Shown: positions 17,125-26,013, counted from the first letter of the stretch. The stretch: 64,000 nucleotides of DNA from Enterocloster bolteae (GCF_002234575.2 NZ_CP022464.2:992001-1056000), one strand, 5' to 3'. The notes: generated from the sequence alone by a model not told the origin. Made by a program: numbers and translations.

Positions 17125-18303
17125 ATGAAAAACATAGTATTTGACCATGTAGTGAAAGCTTATGACAAAAATGTAATCGTAAAGGATTTAAACATGGAAA
17201 TCAGGGAAGGAGAGCGCCTGATTCTGCTGGGACCTTCCGGCTGCGGCAAATCCACCACCCTGCGGATGATTGCGGGCCTGGAGAGGCTCAGCGGGGGAAA
17301 TCTCTATATGGACGGCCGTCTGGTAAACGATGTTCCCTGCGGGGAGAGGAATGTGTCCATGGTATTTCAAAACTATGCCCTGTTTCCTCATATGACGGTG
17401 CAAAGCAATATCGTTTACGGCCTAAAGGCCCACAAAATGGATCCCGCGGAGATAAAGACCAGGCTTTCGGAGGTTCTGGATATGCTGGACCTGAAAGGGT
17501 TGGAGGAGCGCAGGCCAAAGGATCTTTCCGGCGGCCAGCGCCAGAGGGTGGCGCTGGCCAGGGCAGTGGTGAAGCGCTCGGATTATTTCCTTTTAGACGA
17601 ACCGCTTTCCAACCTGGATGCCCAGCTGAGGCTGCGGGCCAGGAAGGAGCTGGTGAAAATCCATGAGATGTACCATCAGACCCTTATTTATGTGACCCAT
17701 GACCAGATTGAGGCCATGACCGTGGGACAGCGCATTGCTCTGATGCATGAGGGGAAAATGCAGATGCTGGACACCCCTGCCAATGTATACAACCGCCCCG
17801 CCAATGTATTTACTGCAAAATTCATCGGATCCCCCTCCATGAATATTGTGGAGGCATCCTATACCAGGGGAACGCTGGTGATCGGCAGACAGGTGGTCTG
17901 GCTGCCGGACATGTGGTCAGGATTGGCCTCCCGCAACGAATCCGGCCGTCTGTTCCTGGGAATACGCCCGGAGCACATGATTTTGCACCGCAGGCGCCAG
18001 GAAAATACCCTGGAGGGAACCGTCAAGTACGTGGAGGATTACGGCAACCGGTACGGCGTATATGTGCAGGTGGACAATATGGAAATTATTGCTGTAAGCG
18101 AGGGGGATGTCCCTGCTCCGGGAGAGAGCGTATACATCCAGCCGGATTTTGACAGAATCCATCTCTTTGACAGGGCTACCCAGGTGTCCCTGGGCTATCC
18201 GGAGCAGCTAAGGGCTGCCAGGGAGCCGTATATACTCCAAAAAGGTGCCAGTAAGAAGGGAGAGAACGGCCATGGCTTTGCTCATCAGTACCAATATGTA
18301 TAA
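17125..18303 (+). CDS. Sugar ABC transporter ATPase (UgpC/MsmX type)
   Basis: A 392-residue ATPase that powers the two permeases. Walker A is GPSGCGKST (about residue 37-45), the signature LSGGQRQRVALARA (about 135-148), Walker B YFLLDEPLSNLDA, and the H-loop His in YVTHDQIEAM. The C-terminal 150 residues form the TOBE/MalK-like regulatory domain (GIRPEHMILH). ATG 17125 has AAGGAG 7 bases upstream. The last ten codons overlap the next gene by 32 bases. Confidence 0.92.
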   Translation: MKNIVFDHVVKAYDKNVIVKDLNMEIREGERLILLGPSGCGKSTTLRMIAGLERLSGGNLYMDGRLVNDVPCGERNVSMVFQNYALFPHMTVQSNIVYGLKAHKMDPAEIKTRLSEVLDMLDLKGLEERRPKDLSGGQRQRVALARAVVKRSDYFLLDEPLSNLDAQLRLRARKELVKIHEMYHQTLIYVTHDQIEAMTVGQRIALMHEGKMQMLDTPANVYNRPANVFTAKFIGSPSMNIVEASYTRGTLVIGRQVVWLPDMWSGLASRNESGRLFLGIRPEHMILHRRRQENTLEGTVKYVEDYGNRYGVYVQVDNMEIIAVSEGDVPAPGESVYIQPDFDRIHLFDRATQVSLGYPEQLRAAREPYILQKGASKKGENGHGFAHQYQYV

Positions 18304-19051
18304 GGCGGAGGAGTTTAAGCGGATTCTGTCCTATGTGGAAAAATGGAAGGGACAGGTGGGAGTGGAAGTATTTCCCATGTTCCACCGGCAGGCATTCGCC
18401 TCTCTCCTTGAGGAGAGCATGGACATGTTAAAACATGTTCCCATCAGCTTTCACGGCCCCTATTACAAGGCGGAGCACTCGGCGCCCCAGGGAACCCAGG
18501 AGTATGAGTACACCATGGAACTGGTGGGCCAGACCCTCCGCTACTCAGAGAGGCTTAACAGCCGCTATATGGTTTTTCATCACAACAACTGTGCTGTCAG
18601 GGATGAGGAGAGGATGCTGCGGGATTCCTGCGCCAATTACCGCAGGGTGGAGGAACTGTTTCGTCCCCTGGGAATACCGGTGGCCGTGGAGAATGCGGGG
18701 GTCATGGACCGGAACAATATGCTGTTAGATGAGAGCGGCTTTGTCTCCCTGTGCCGGGCGGAAGGATACCCGGTACTCATAGACATCGGCCATGCCCATG
18801 CCAATGGCTGGGACCTGCGCAGCGTTATGGAACGCCTGAAAGGGCAGATTCTGGCATATCATCTTCACAATAATGACGGAGTTCACGACAGCCACAGACG
18901 GATTGGGGACGGAACCCTGGATTTTGACAGCTTCATGGCATGGGCCGGGGAATATACCCCTCAGGCTGACCTGGTAGTGGAGTACGGCATGGAGACAGCG
19001 GATGACTGCCTGGGAATCGAAGCGGATGTGGAGCGTTTATTAAAAATATGA
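18272..19051 (+). CDS. TIM-barrel sugar phosphate isomerase/epimerase family protein
   Basis: A 259-residue protein of the AP-endonuclease-2/xylose-isomerase-like barrel family. Likely metal ligands are in AVENAG, VLIDIGHAHANG, LHNNDGVHDSHRRIGDGTL and VVEYG, the usual Glu/Asp/His/Glu order. ATG 18272 follows AAGGGAGA by 8 bases and overlaps the ATPase gene, so it belongs to the ABC operon, in the place held by the phosphodiesterase ugpQ in E. coli. It probably converts the imported compound; substrate and reaction are unknown. Confidence 0.82.
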   Translation: MALLISTNMYKAEEFKRILSYVEKWKGQVGVEVFPMFHRQAFASLLEESMDMLKHVPISFHGPYYKAEHSAPQGTQEYEYTMELVGQTLRYSERLNSRYMVFHHNNCAVRDEERMLRDSCANYRRVEELFRPLGIPVAVENAGVMDRNNMLLDESGFVSLCRAEGYPVLIDIGHAHANGWDLRSVMERLKGQILAYHLHNNDGVHDSHRRIGDGTLDFDSFMAWAGEYTPQADLVVEYGMETADDCLGIEADVERLLKI

Positions 19052-19095
19052 GTCTGGATGGAGAAGTTAGAAGCCTGGGAAAAAGAAAAACAAAA

Positions 19096-19118
19096 AAACC
19101 GCTAATTTTTGGCGGTTT
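19096..19118. terminator. Weak terminator-like hairpin after the ABC operon
   Basis: AAACCGC (19096-19102) pairs with GCGGTTT (19112-19118) with A-rich sequence before and few T after. It resembles a terminator better when read on the minus strand, but no minus-strand gene ends here, so it may only weakly stop the plus-strand operon. Confidence 0.4.
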
Positions 19119-19164
19119 GATATGTGAAATGTAGACAAAAAAATGTAAAAAATAAAATTTAATA

Positions 19165-19193
19165 TTGACATTATTAAACGGGGAGTGTATATA
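19165..19193 (+). promoter_or_regulatory. Consensus promoter of the LacI regulator
   Basis: TTGACA (19165-19170), 17-bp spacer, TATATA (19188-19193). Transcription would start near 19200, just before two operator-like palindromes. Confidence 0.8.
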
Positions 19194-19204
19194 TAAGATA
19201 TAAA

Positions 19205-19239
19205 TGATTGCGTAGTCATAAAATATGACGACGTAATCA
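19205..19239. promoter_or_regulatory. Two LacI-type operators upstream of lacI-family gene
   Basis: TGATTGCGTAGTCA (19205-19218) and TGACGACGTAATCA (19226-19239) are pseudo-palindromes with a central CG, the usual LacI-family pattern; together they also form a larger dyad. Their centres are 21 bp apart, two helical turns. A third copy, TGACTACGTATTCA, lies at 20337. Placement just after the start site suggests autorepression. Confidence 0.7.
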
Positions 19240-19259
19240 ATCACGGTATAGGTGGTTAT

Positions 19260-20282
19260 ATGATAGATAAAAGAATGATAAAAAGCATTTCTTCGTTTGA
19301 TGTGGCAAAGAGGGCCGGGGTATCCCAGTCTTCTGTATCCAGGGTCTTTAATGAAAAGTGGAATGACAGGATAAGCCATAAGACCAGGGAAAAGGTGCTG
19401 AAGGCTGCTGAAGAGCTTGGATATAGTCCCAATGCACTGGCCAGAGGTCTTAACTCCAACCGGACCGGGATAATCGGAGTTGTGTTGTCTGACACATATA
19501 ACGTGTACTACTATGGCCTGCTTAATATCCTTACCAATCTTCTCCAGGAATATGGGCTGAGGGTAATGGTGTTCAACACGGCTCCGGACAGTGACATCAA
19601 TCAGATACTCAGAAGGCTTTTGGAGTACTGTGTGGACGGTATCATCATCACCTCATCGGCCCTGACCCACAAGATATCCGGGGAGTGGAAAAAGAAGGGA
19701 ATACCTCTTGTCCTTCTCAATGTATACAGTCCTAATACGGATATTAATATGGTATATTCCGACAATTACGGGGCCGGGGAGAGGGCGGCGAGATTTTTGC
19801 ATGGATTAGGGATGCGGGAATTTGCATATGTTTCCGCGGAGGAAAGCTGTTATCTGAATCACGATGAGCGCCAGGAAGGTTTTCTGGGCGGCCTTAAACA
19901 ATGCGGTATAACCCAGTGTATGATACAGGCAGGCGATTATTCGTATGAGTCCGGCTATCGGGCAGGCGACCGTATATTTGCCTCGGGACTGCCTGTGGAG
20001 GCAATCTTCTGCGCCAATGACCTGATGGCTCTGGGAGTCATGGACTGCGGACGGTTAAAGTATAAGTATGTGCCGGGTGAAGATTATTCTATTATGGGAT
20101 TAGATGATACGTTTGCAGCATCTTTAAGGTCGTATTCCCTCACTGTACTGCAGCAGCAGAATGACATTCTGTGCAAAGAGGCTGTCCGGGTCCTGATAGA
20201 GAATATGGAGAATCCGGAGATGCCCCCAGAGACGGTAGCGGTTCCTATGCAGCTGATTGTGAGGAATACTGTCCGTCATTAG
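19260..20282 (+). CDS. LacI-family transcription regulator of the second TRAP operon
   Basis: A 340-residue regulator. The N-terminal helix-turn-helix reads SSFDVAKRAGVSQSSVSRVF with the hinge LGYSPNALARGLNSNRTGIIG (about residues 54-77), followed by a periplasmic-binding-like sensor domain with FCANDLMALGVM and IMGLDDT motifs. ATG 19260 has AGGTGG 6-7 bases upstream. The presence of matching operators before this gene and before the next operon points to self-control and control of the TRAP genes. The effector is likely the substrate of that transporter or a breakdown product. Confidence 0.9.
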   Translation: MIDKRMIKSISSFDVAKRAGVSQSSVSRVFNEKWNDRISHKTREKVLKAAEELGYSPNALARGLNSNRTGIIGVVLSDTYNVYYYGLLNILTNLLQEYGLRVMVFNTAPDSDINQILRRLLEYCVDGIIITSSALTHKISGEWKKKGIPLVLLNVYSPNTDINMVYSDNYGAGERAARFLHGLGMREFAYVSAEESCYLNHDERQEGFLGGLKQCGITQCMIQAGDYSYESGYRAGDRIFASGLPVEAIFCANDLMALGVMDCGRLKYKYVPGEDYSIMGLDDTFAASLRSYSLTVLQQQNDILCKEAVRVLIENMENPEMPPETVAVPMQLIVRNTVRH

Positions 20283-20291
20283 AACAAATGG

Positions 20292-20327
20292 ATGATTGAC
20301 AGACATTAAATGTCAATCATTTATTTT
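20292..20327 (+). terminator. Intrinsic terminator after the LacI gene
   Basis: ATGATTGACA (20292-20301) pairs with TGTCAATCAT (20311-20320) followed by TTATTTT. It separates the regulator transcript from the TRAP operon. Confidence 0.85.
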
Positions 20328-20336
20328 ACAGGAAAA

Positions 20337-20350
20337 TGACTACGTATTCA
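20337..20350. promoter_or_regulatory. Third LacI-type operator, before the TRAP operon
   Basis: TGACTACGTATTCA matches the TGACGACGTAATCA site upstream of the regulator at 12 of 14 positions, with the same central CG. It lies about 125 bp before the binding-protein gene. TATATT at about 20360 is a possible -10 box, but I see no clear -35. Confidence 0.65.
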
Positions 20351-20474
20351 TTTTCCGCAGATATATTCTGATTAAACCTGATGGGAAGGGAGGGATAAGG
20401 GAAGGTCAAACCGGTAATTGGGGAATCAGTGAAGCAAATAATCGTAAATGTGTTGATGGAGAAAGGGGTTTAAA

Positions 20475-21551
20475 ATGAAAAAAACAATGAAAAAGGTTAT
20501 AACAATCAGTCTGGTAGGATTAGCTCTCGCGTTAACGGGCTGCGGTACAGAGAAACCAGCTGCTGCAAAGCAAGAGCAGGGAAGCGGGGAAGACGCTCCC
20601 TCGCCGTCCGGCGCTGAATCATCCAAGCTGGAAATCAGAATTGCCCATCAGGCAAATGAAAAAGAGGCCACCCATCAGGGTTTTCTGAAGTTTAAGGAAA
20701 TTATTGAAGGGGAGGACGTGGGAATTGAGGTCAAAATATTTCCTAATGCGCAGGTAGTGGGATCCGACCGCGACAGTATCGAGGCCGTTACCCTGGGAGA
20801 GATTGATATGACTTCTGTGGCAGAGCTACAGTTTGCGCCGAATATTAAGGAGTTTTATGTATTTAACGCGGACTACCTGTTCGATGATTTAAAGGATGCC
20901 AAGGCGAAGCTGGACGGAGAGCAGGGGGATTTGCTGAAAAAGGCTGCTGACGATAAAAATATGGGCGTCAAAGTGGCTGCTTTCTTTGGAAGCTCAGGAA
21001 GGATATTCTGGAATAATGTAAGAGAAGTGAACACTCTGGCGGATTTCCAGGGAATTAAAAGCAGGGCGCCGGAGAATCCCATTAACATTGCGGAGCTGGA
21101 AGCACTGGGATGTATCCCTACACCTATGGCATGGAATGAGCTGTATACAGGTCTTCAGCAAGGCACGGTAGACGGTCTGGTTTCATCAAAAATGCCTATC
21201 ATCCAGCAGGGGCTTATAGATGTACTGAAGTACGCAACCGATACCAATCACAGTTATTCCATCAATGTAATACTGATCTCTTCCGCCAAATATAATTCTT
21301 TTTCTGAAGAACAGAGAGCTGCATATGATAAGGCAATCGCCGGGGCAGCAGAGGAGGAGTGGAAGATTGCCATGAAGGAGGAGGAGGATTCCGTACAGAA
21401 GATTAAAGAGCTTCAGGAACAAGGCAAGATTCTCTATACGGAGCTGACCGATGAGGCCAGGGCGGAAATCAAGGAAGCTATGGTGGCGGCGACCGAGCCT
21501 AAAGTGGAAGAAATGTGCGGCAAAGAGATACTGGAGACATTCAGGAACTGA
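20475..21551 (+). CDS. TRAP transporter solute-binding lipoprotein (DctP family), second system
   Basis: A 358-residue precursor with signal peptide and lipobox LTGC (Cys about residue 23). The mature domain has DctP marks: KIFPNAQVVGSDRDSIEAV, the GRIFWNNVREVNTLADFQGIK region, GCIPTPMAWNELYTGLQQGTVDGL. It differs clearly from the first DctP in the window, so the substrate is probably different. ATG 20475 follows GAAAGGGG. The permease genes follow directly. Confidence 0.92.
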   Translation: MKKTMKKVITISLVGLALALTGCGTEKPAAAKQEQGSGEDAPSPSGAESSKLEIRIAHQANEKEATHQGFLKFKEIIEGEDVGIEVKIFPNAQVVGSDRDSIEAVTLGEIDMTSVAELQFAPNIKEFYVFNADYLFDDLKDAKAKLDGEQGDLLKKAADDKNMGVKVAAFFGSSGRIFWNNVREVNTLADFQGIKSRAPENPINIAELEALGCIPTPMAWNELYTGLQQGTVDGLVSSKMPIIQQGLIDVLKYATDTNHSYSINVILISSAKYNSFSEEQRAAYDKAIAGAAEEEWKIAMKEEEDSVQKIKELQEQGKILYTELTDEARAEIKEAMVAATEPKVEEMCGKEILETFRN

Positions 21552-21577
21552 TGACTGCTTTATAAGGACGGAAGGAT

Positions 21578-22114
21578 GTGAAAAAGAGCGTGAAAAAAGT
21601 GATTCAATGGGTGGACGACAAGCTGGAAGTTTTTATAGGCGCTGTGTTCCTGGCCCTTATGGTTGTTTTTACAACACTTCAGATAGTGGGGCGGTACCTG
21701 TTTTCAACTCCGTTTCCATGGACAGAAGAGATGACCAGGTACATGTTTGTATGGATGGTGTTCATCTCCATAGGGTATGCGGTAAAGACAGGGGAACATA
21801 TAAGGATAACATTTGTGCGTTCCTTACTCAGGCCGGGCCTGAGACTGTATCTGGATATTTTATGTAATATCTTATGTTTTGGTTTTTCCGTTATCTGTAT
21901 GATTGAAGGATATAAATTGTTGAGTATCATCCGCCAGGGAGGGCAGACCGCCGTGTCCCTGCCCATACCAATGTGGCTCCTTTATCTTGTTATGCCCCTG
22001 GGATTTCTACTGGTGTGTCTAAGGCTGGTCCAGTGTACGGTAAAGATTGCGGGACAGATCCGCCAGGGGGGAATTGAGGCGGACAAAATTGAGGAAGAAA
22101 AGGGGGGAGCGTGA
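21578..22114 (+). CDS. TRAP transporter small permease subunit (DctQ family), second system
   Basis: A 178-residue membrane protein with four hydrophobic segments and the DctQ motif FPWTEEMTRYMFVWMVFIS. The start is GTG 21578, with AAGGA 9 bases upstream. Its stop overlaps the start of the large subunit by one base. Partner of the binding protein upstream and DctM downstream. Confidence 0.91.
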   Translation: MKKSVKKVIQWVDDKLEVFIGAVFLALMVVFTTLQIVGRYLFSTPFPWTEEMTRYMFVWMVFISIGYAVKTGEHIRITFVRSLLRPGLRLYLDILCNILCFGFSVICMIEGYKLLSIIRQGGQTAVSLPIPMWLLYLVMPLGFLLVCLRLVQCTVKIAGQIRQGGIEADKIEEEKGGA

Positions 22115-23397
22115 TGTCAGTTGCTGTTTTGTTTGTTCTGTTCCTGGGACTGGCTTTCTTGGGAGTACCCATTGGCTTTGCCATAGGCATTGGGGTATTG
22201 GGCTCTGTTTTTACAAGCGATATCATATCCCTGTCCTATTTTGTGCGCGCCATGGCCAACAGTGTTGATTCCTTTACACTGACAGCGGTTCCCTTTTTTG
22301 TGCTGGCCGGACAGATTATGTCAGAGGCAGGAATCTCAGAAGGTTTGTTTAAAGCCGCTAATGTATGGGTGGGCAGGCTGAAGGGCGGAATCATGATGGT
22401 AACGGTTCTGGCCTGCATGGCCTTTGGCGCAATCTCCGGTTCCGCCTATGCCACCATAGCTGCCATTGGCCTGATTGCCCTGCCGGAGCTGCGAAAGCAG
22501 GGGCTGAGCCAGGGAGCGGCGGCGGCACTCATTGCCACGGCAGGCTGCTGCGGCCAGATGATTCCTCCCAGCATGGGACTGGTTGTATTCGGGAGCCTGA
22601 ACAATGTGTCTATCTCCAAGCTGTTTACGGCAGAGATTCTGCCGGGATTATTCATTGGCTGCTGTTTCCTGGTATATTGCCATATTTACGGCAAAAAGCA
22701 TAATATCTGTTCAGGAAACGACCCCATTCCTTTGCGCCGGAAACTGAGGACCATGTGGGAGGCGAAATTCAGCCTGATTATGCCGGTCATCATTTTAGGG
22801 GGTATCTATTCCGGGATTTTTACGCCTACAGAGGCAGCTGTGGTATCGGTGGTTTACGGCCTGATTTACGGCCTGTTAAAGAGGAACAGCGGACTTGAGG
22901 CCAGAATGCTGCCCCAGATGTTTTATAAAACTGTGATTACTACGTGTACAATACTGTTTATCCTGGGCGTGTCCTCTGGATTCGGTAAAATACTGACGCT
23001 GGAGGAAATACCCACAAAATTGGCTGCATTAATATTGGGAAGCGTTTCGTCAAAGATTGTGGCCCTTATAATATTAAACGCATTGGTATTGTTCCTTGGA
23101 ACGTTCTTGGACGGTATTGCCATTAATGTCATACTGAGTTCCATTTTACTGGGGATTGCAACACAGTATGGGATTGATCCTATCCATTTTGGGGTCATGT
23201 TTATATTTAATTCCACACTGGGAATCATAACTCCTCCTGTGGGAGGCAACCTGTTTGTGGCGGCCCAGATATCCAAAGCGCCATTTGAGGAGATAGTAAA
23301 GGAAATCTGGCCATGGATACTGACCATGGGAATTGGACTGATATTTGTAATATTCATACCGCAGATGTCTACCTGGCTGCCTGGCCTGATGAAATAA
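22114..23397 (+). CDS. TRAP transporter large permease subunit (DctM family), second system
   Basis: A 427-residue protein with about 12 hydrophobic segments. DctM marks are LTAVPFFVLAGQIM, FGAISGSAYATIAAIG, GCCGQMIPPSMGLVV, GIFTPTEAAVVSVVY and GIITPPVGGNLFVA. ATG 22114 shares one base with the dctQ stop (TGATG), and GGGGGAG lies upstream; a GTG at 22111 is an alternative. Confidence 0.93.
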   Translation: MSVAVLFVLFLGLAFLGVPIGFAIGIGVLGSVFTSDIISLSYFVRAMANSVDSFTLTAVPFFVLAGQIMSEAGISEGLFKAANVWVGRLKGGIMMVTVLACMAFGAISGSAYATIAAIGLIALPELRKQGLSQGAAAALIATAGCCGQMIPPSMGLVVFGSLNNVSISKLFTAEILPGLFIGCCFLVYCHIYGKKHNICSGNDPIPLRRKLRTMWEAKFSLIMPVIILGGIYSGIFTPTEAAVVSVVYGLIYGLLKRNSGLEARMLPQMFYKTVITTCTILFILGVSSGFGKILTLEEIPTKLAALILGSVSSKIVALIILNALVLFLGTFLDGIAINVILSSILLGIATQYGIDPIHFGVMFIFNSTLGIITPPVGGNLFVAAQISKAPFEEIVKEIWPWILTMGIGLIFVIFIPQMSTWLPGLMK

Positions 23398-23421
23398 CAG
23401 AGAGATAGGAGAGAACGATAT

Positions 23422-24696
23422 ATGAGTGAGGTAAAGAACACAAAGAATCAGGCTGCACAAGCAGAAGATATCCTGAGGGAGCCTTCAGGGGCGCAAAAGG
23501 AGTCCGGTACCGGCGGTAAAAAAGAGGATTGCGACAGGAACATCCGCTACAGGGGGAATGTATACCAGGAAACCCTGGGACAGCTGTCAGTGCCGTTGAA
23601 GGATGATATTACAGTGATGTGGAAGGACGGCAAGGCAAGGGAGCAGGAAGTGCCCATGCCTGGATTTGGAAAATGGCGCGACCCTGCGGATTTTATCATC
23701 CGCCATACCTATGACATATGGGATGATAAGGGGATGGGGAAGATATATGACCATTATAAGCATAATGCCCTGGTACATACATCGGATGGTGTGACATACG
23801 GCCGGGATCAGGTCATCGCAAACTCTGTGATGAAGCTGGCCGGATATCCGGATATCAAGGATTATATTGACGATGTTATCTGGGCATCTGATGGAAACGG
23901 AGGCTTCCATACTTCCATGAGGTGGACCTGGATTGGCCACAATACGGGACACACCATCTATGGTCCGCCTACCGGCAGGAAGGTAGTGGTATGGGGAGTG
24001 GCTAACTGCTATGTAAAAGGCGACCGTGTTGTGGAGGAGTGGGTGGTATATAACGAAATCAGCCTAATCAGGCAATTGGGGTACGACCCCATGAAAGTAT
24101 TGGAGGCCACAGCCAATAAGGGAGGTAGCGCCAAGGCAGACACTGGCACATGGGGAGAGATTGAACGGCTGAACGGCGAGTTTGCTCCGGACAGATTCGG
24201 AGATAATAACGGGCGGTACAGCGATATAGAGTATTTTATCAGAAAAAGCTATCATGAGATTTATAACAGAAGAATGTTCAATCAGTTTAAGGATAATTAT
24301 GCCCCTGATTACAGATACCATGGACCTTCAGACAGGGAATTGGTGGGCAGAGGCGATTTCCTGCAGGACCAGCTGAATCTGTTCCAGGCCTTCCCCAATC
24401 TGGCCATGCAGGTGGAGGATGTATACTATCTCTATGATGAAAAGCGGGACGAATACCGGTGCGCCACCAGATGGAATATAATCGGCACCCATGAGGGCTT
24501 TGGCATCTATGGGCCTGCCACAGGAGCCCACGTGGTCATTTCCGGTATATCGCAGCATATTATAAAAGACGGTATGTTCCGGGAAGAGTGGAGTATTTAT
24601 GATGAATTCGCACTGATGCGGAAGCTTGCGCAAAAGCGCATGGCCATGAAGGATAATACGGACGGGGCTGGGAACGATGATGGCTTAAAGGCATAG
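23422..24696 (+). CDS. Protein with two tandem SnoaL/NTF2-like domains
   Basis: A 424-residue soluble protein. After an Ala/Glu/Lys-rich lead of about 45 residues, two related domains follow, about residues 85-225 (starting PADFIIRHTYDIWDDKGMG) and 270-410 (starting DIEYFIRKSYHEIYNRRM). Both carry the same pattern: TRW/RWTWIG, then IYGPPTG or IYGPATG, VVxxG, then EEWxxYNE or EEWSIYDE. This matches SnoaL-like cyclase/NTF2 folds that bind or isomerise small carboxylates and ketones. It is the last gene of the TRAP operon, 24 bp after DctM, so it probably acts on the imported compound. Reaction unknown. Confidence 0.8.
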   Translation: MSEVKNTKNQAAQAEDILREPSGAQKESGTGGKKEDCDRNIRYRGNVYQETLGQLSVPLKDDITVMWKDGKAREQEVPMPGFGKWRDPADFIIRHTYDIWDDKGMGKIYDHYKHNALVHTSDGVTYGRDQVIANSVMKLAGYPDIKDYIDDVIWASDGNGGFHTSMRWTWIGHNTGHTIYGPPTGRKVVVWGVANCYVKGDRVVEEWVVYNEISLIRQLGYDPMKVLEATANKGGSAKADTGTWGEIERLNGEFAPDRFGDNNGRYSDIEYFIRKSYHEIYNRRMFNQFKDNYAPDYRYHGPSDRELVGRGDFLQDQLNLFQAFPNLAMQVEDVYYLYDEKRDEYRCATRWNIIGTHEGFGIYGPATGAHVVISGISQHIIKDGMFREEWSIYDEFALMRKLAQKRMAMKDNTDGAGNDDGLKA

Positions 24697-24738
24697 CGGA
24701 CTGGAAGCCGGCCGGCTATAGATATGGATGGAAGTAAA

Positions 24739-24780
24739 CAGGGGAAGGACGTGATTTGTACGAGTCACGTCCTTCCCCTG
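24739..24780. terminator. Strong dyad between convergent genes
   Basis: CAGGGGAAGGACGTGA (24739-24754) and TCACGTCCTTCCCCTG (24765-24780) form a perfect 16-bp stem. It sits between the plus-strand TRAP operon and a minus-strand gene ending at 24801, and probably works as a shared transcription end, though no T-run follows on either side. Confidence 0.65.
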
Positions 24781-24800
24781 ATACGTTATGGATTCCTTGG

Positions 24801-25070
24801 TTACCGGGATAAATTTTTCCTGTATTCATCAATCACATACTTGGCCCTGTCTGCATATTCCAGGGGCGTATAAATATAGTACTGTATTTCCAGCTCAGGC
24901 CGTTCACCTACCCTGCCGATGAGTGCGCCGGTCCGCCTGTTCCGGGTACCTGTATTGACAACCTTTACTTCGCAGGGAATCTGTCCGGCCTTCAGGGCCT
25001 GATGTACGGTGGTGTATAATCCCAGGTCGTTGGCCATAAACACTTCTGCCTTTTTCTTTCTTCCGAACAT
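24801..25070 (-). CDS. Small conserved hypothetical protein (DUF2007-like)
   Basis: An 89-residue soluble protein, FGRKKKAEVFMANDLGLYTT followed by predicted alternating strands and helices, ending in YADRAKYVIDEYRKNLSR. The pattern (residue, strand, helix, then ELEIQYYIYTP) resembles small DUF2007-type putative signalling proteins, but the match is weak. I use ATG 25070 because GGAGG lies five bases upstream; an ATG at 25082 has no clear site. It is a single-gene unit. Function unknown. Confidence 0.7.
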   Translation of the reverse strand: MFGRKKKAEVFMANDLGLYTTVHQALKAGQIPCEVKVVNTGTRNRRTGALIGRVGERPELEIQYYIYTPLEYADRAKYVIDEYRKNLSR

Positions 25071-25347
25071 AGATGCCTCCATTTCTGCCAGTGGGAGAGG
25101 GCTGTCTGGGTCTTTCAGACGCTTCCTGGCTGTAATTTAATCAGGTTCTGTCTATATCTTATCACATTTCAGTGTAAATTCCATCAGATAATATCCAATG
25201 GATAGTTCATAGCATGAATTATCTACAATATATAGAAAAATATAAAATGAGTTCAGAATATTGGATAATTTGCCAGGATTTCGGATGGTTCAGGCGGCAA
25301 TGAGACGATATAATGGGATTACAAACAAAGAGGACAGGGGGATGGGT

Positions 25348-26013
25348 ATGACAAAGGAAGAGATTCTGGTCCATGTGGACCATACGCTGTTAAAGGCAGT
25401 CTCAGCTTGGGACGAGATACAGACACTCTGTGAGGAAGCCATTGAAAACCATACGGCTTCGGTCTGTATCCCTCCAAGCTATGTTAAACGGGTATCAAAA
25501 GCCTATGGGGACAAGCTGAATGTATGCACGGTCATCGGATTTCCGCTGGGATATAATACCACGGAGACAAAGGTTTACGAAACCCAGAAGGCTCTGGCTG
25601 ACGGAGCCGGGGAAGTGGATATGGTGGTAAACTTAGGTGATGTAAAAAACGGCGAATTTCCAAAGATCACACGTGAAATCGAGGCAGTCAAAAAAGCAGC
25701 CGGAAACCATGTGGTGAAGGTAATCATCGAGACATGTTATCTCACAGAGGATGAGAAAAGGGAGCTGTGCAAATGCGTCACGGACGGAGGGGCCGATTAT
25801 ATCAAGACCTCCACCGGATTCGGAACAGCAGGAGCCAGGATTGAGGATGTCAGGCTGTTTAAGCGCTACATTGGTGAAGGCGTGAAAATCAAGGCAGCCG
25901 GAGGCGTTAAGACCAGGGAGGACCTGGAGCAGTTCCTGGAGGAAGGCTGTGAGCGGATTGGAACCAGCTCAGCCCTTAAGCTTCTTGGCGGCCAGGAGGC
26001 AGGAACCTATTGA
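25348..26013 (+). CDS. deoC: Deoxyribose-phosphate aldolase
   Basis: Splits 2-deoxyribose 5-phosphate into glyceraldehyde 3-phosphate and acetaldehyde. The 221-residue TIM barrel has VDHTLLKA at the N-terminus, FPLGYNTTETKVYE, the Asp-containing EVDMVVNLGD, KVIIETCYL, and the Schiff-base Lys153 in YIKTSTGFGTAGA. I take ATG 25348, six bases after AGGGGG; ATG 25342 overlaps that site, and an upstream frame to 25261 has no family homology. Only 47 bp separate it from an ABC transporter binding-protein gene, with no terminator between, so co-transcription is possible. Confidence 0.95.
   Translation: MTKEEILVHVDHTLLKAVSAWDEIQTLCEEAIENHTASVCIPPSYVKRVSKAYGDKLNVCTVIGFPLGYNTTETKVYETQKALADGAGEVDMVVNLGDVKNGEFPKITREIEAVKKAAGNHVVKVIIETCYLTEDEKRELCKCVTDGGADYIKTSTGFGTAGARIEDVRLFKRYIGEGVKIKAAGGVKTREDLEQFLEEGCERIGTSSALKLLGGQEAGTY

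Noticed and set aside
24739..24780. Attachment site of an integrated element
   Set aside because: A perfect dyad between convergent genes is simply explained by shared termination; no integrase or second copy is seen.
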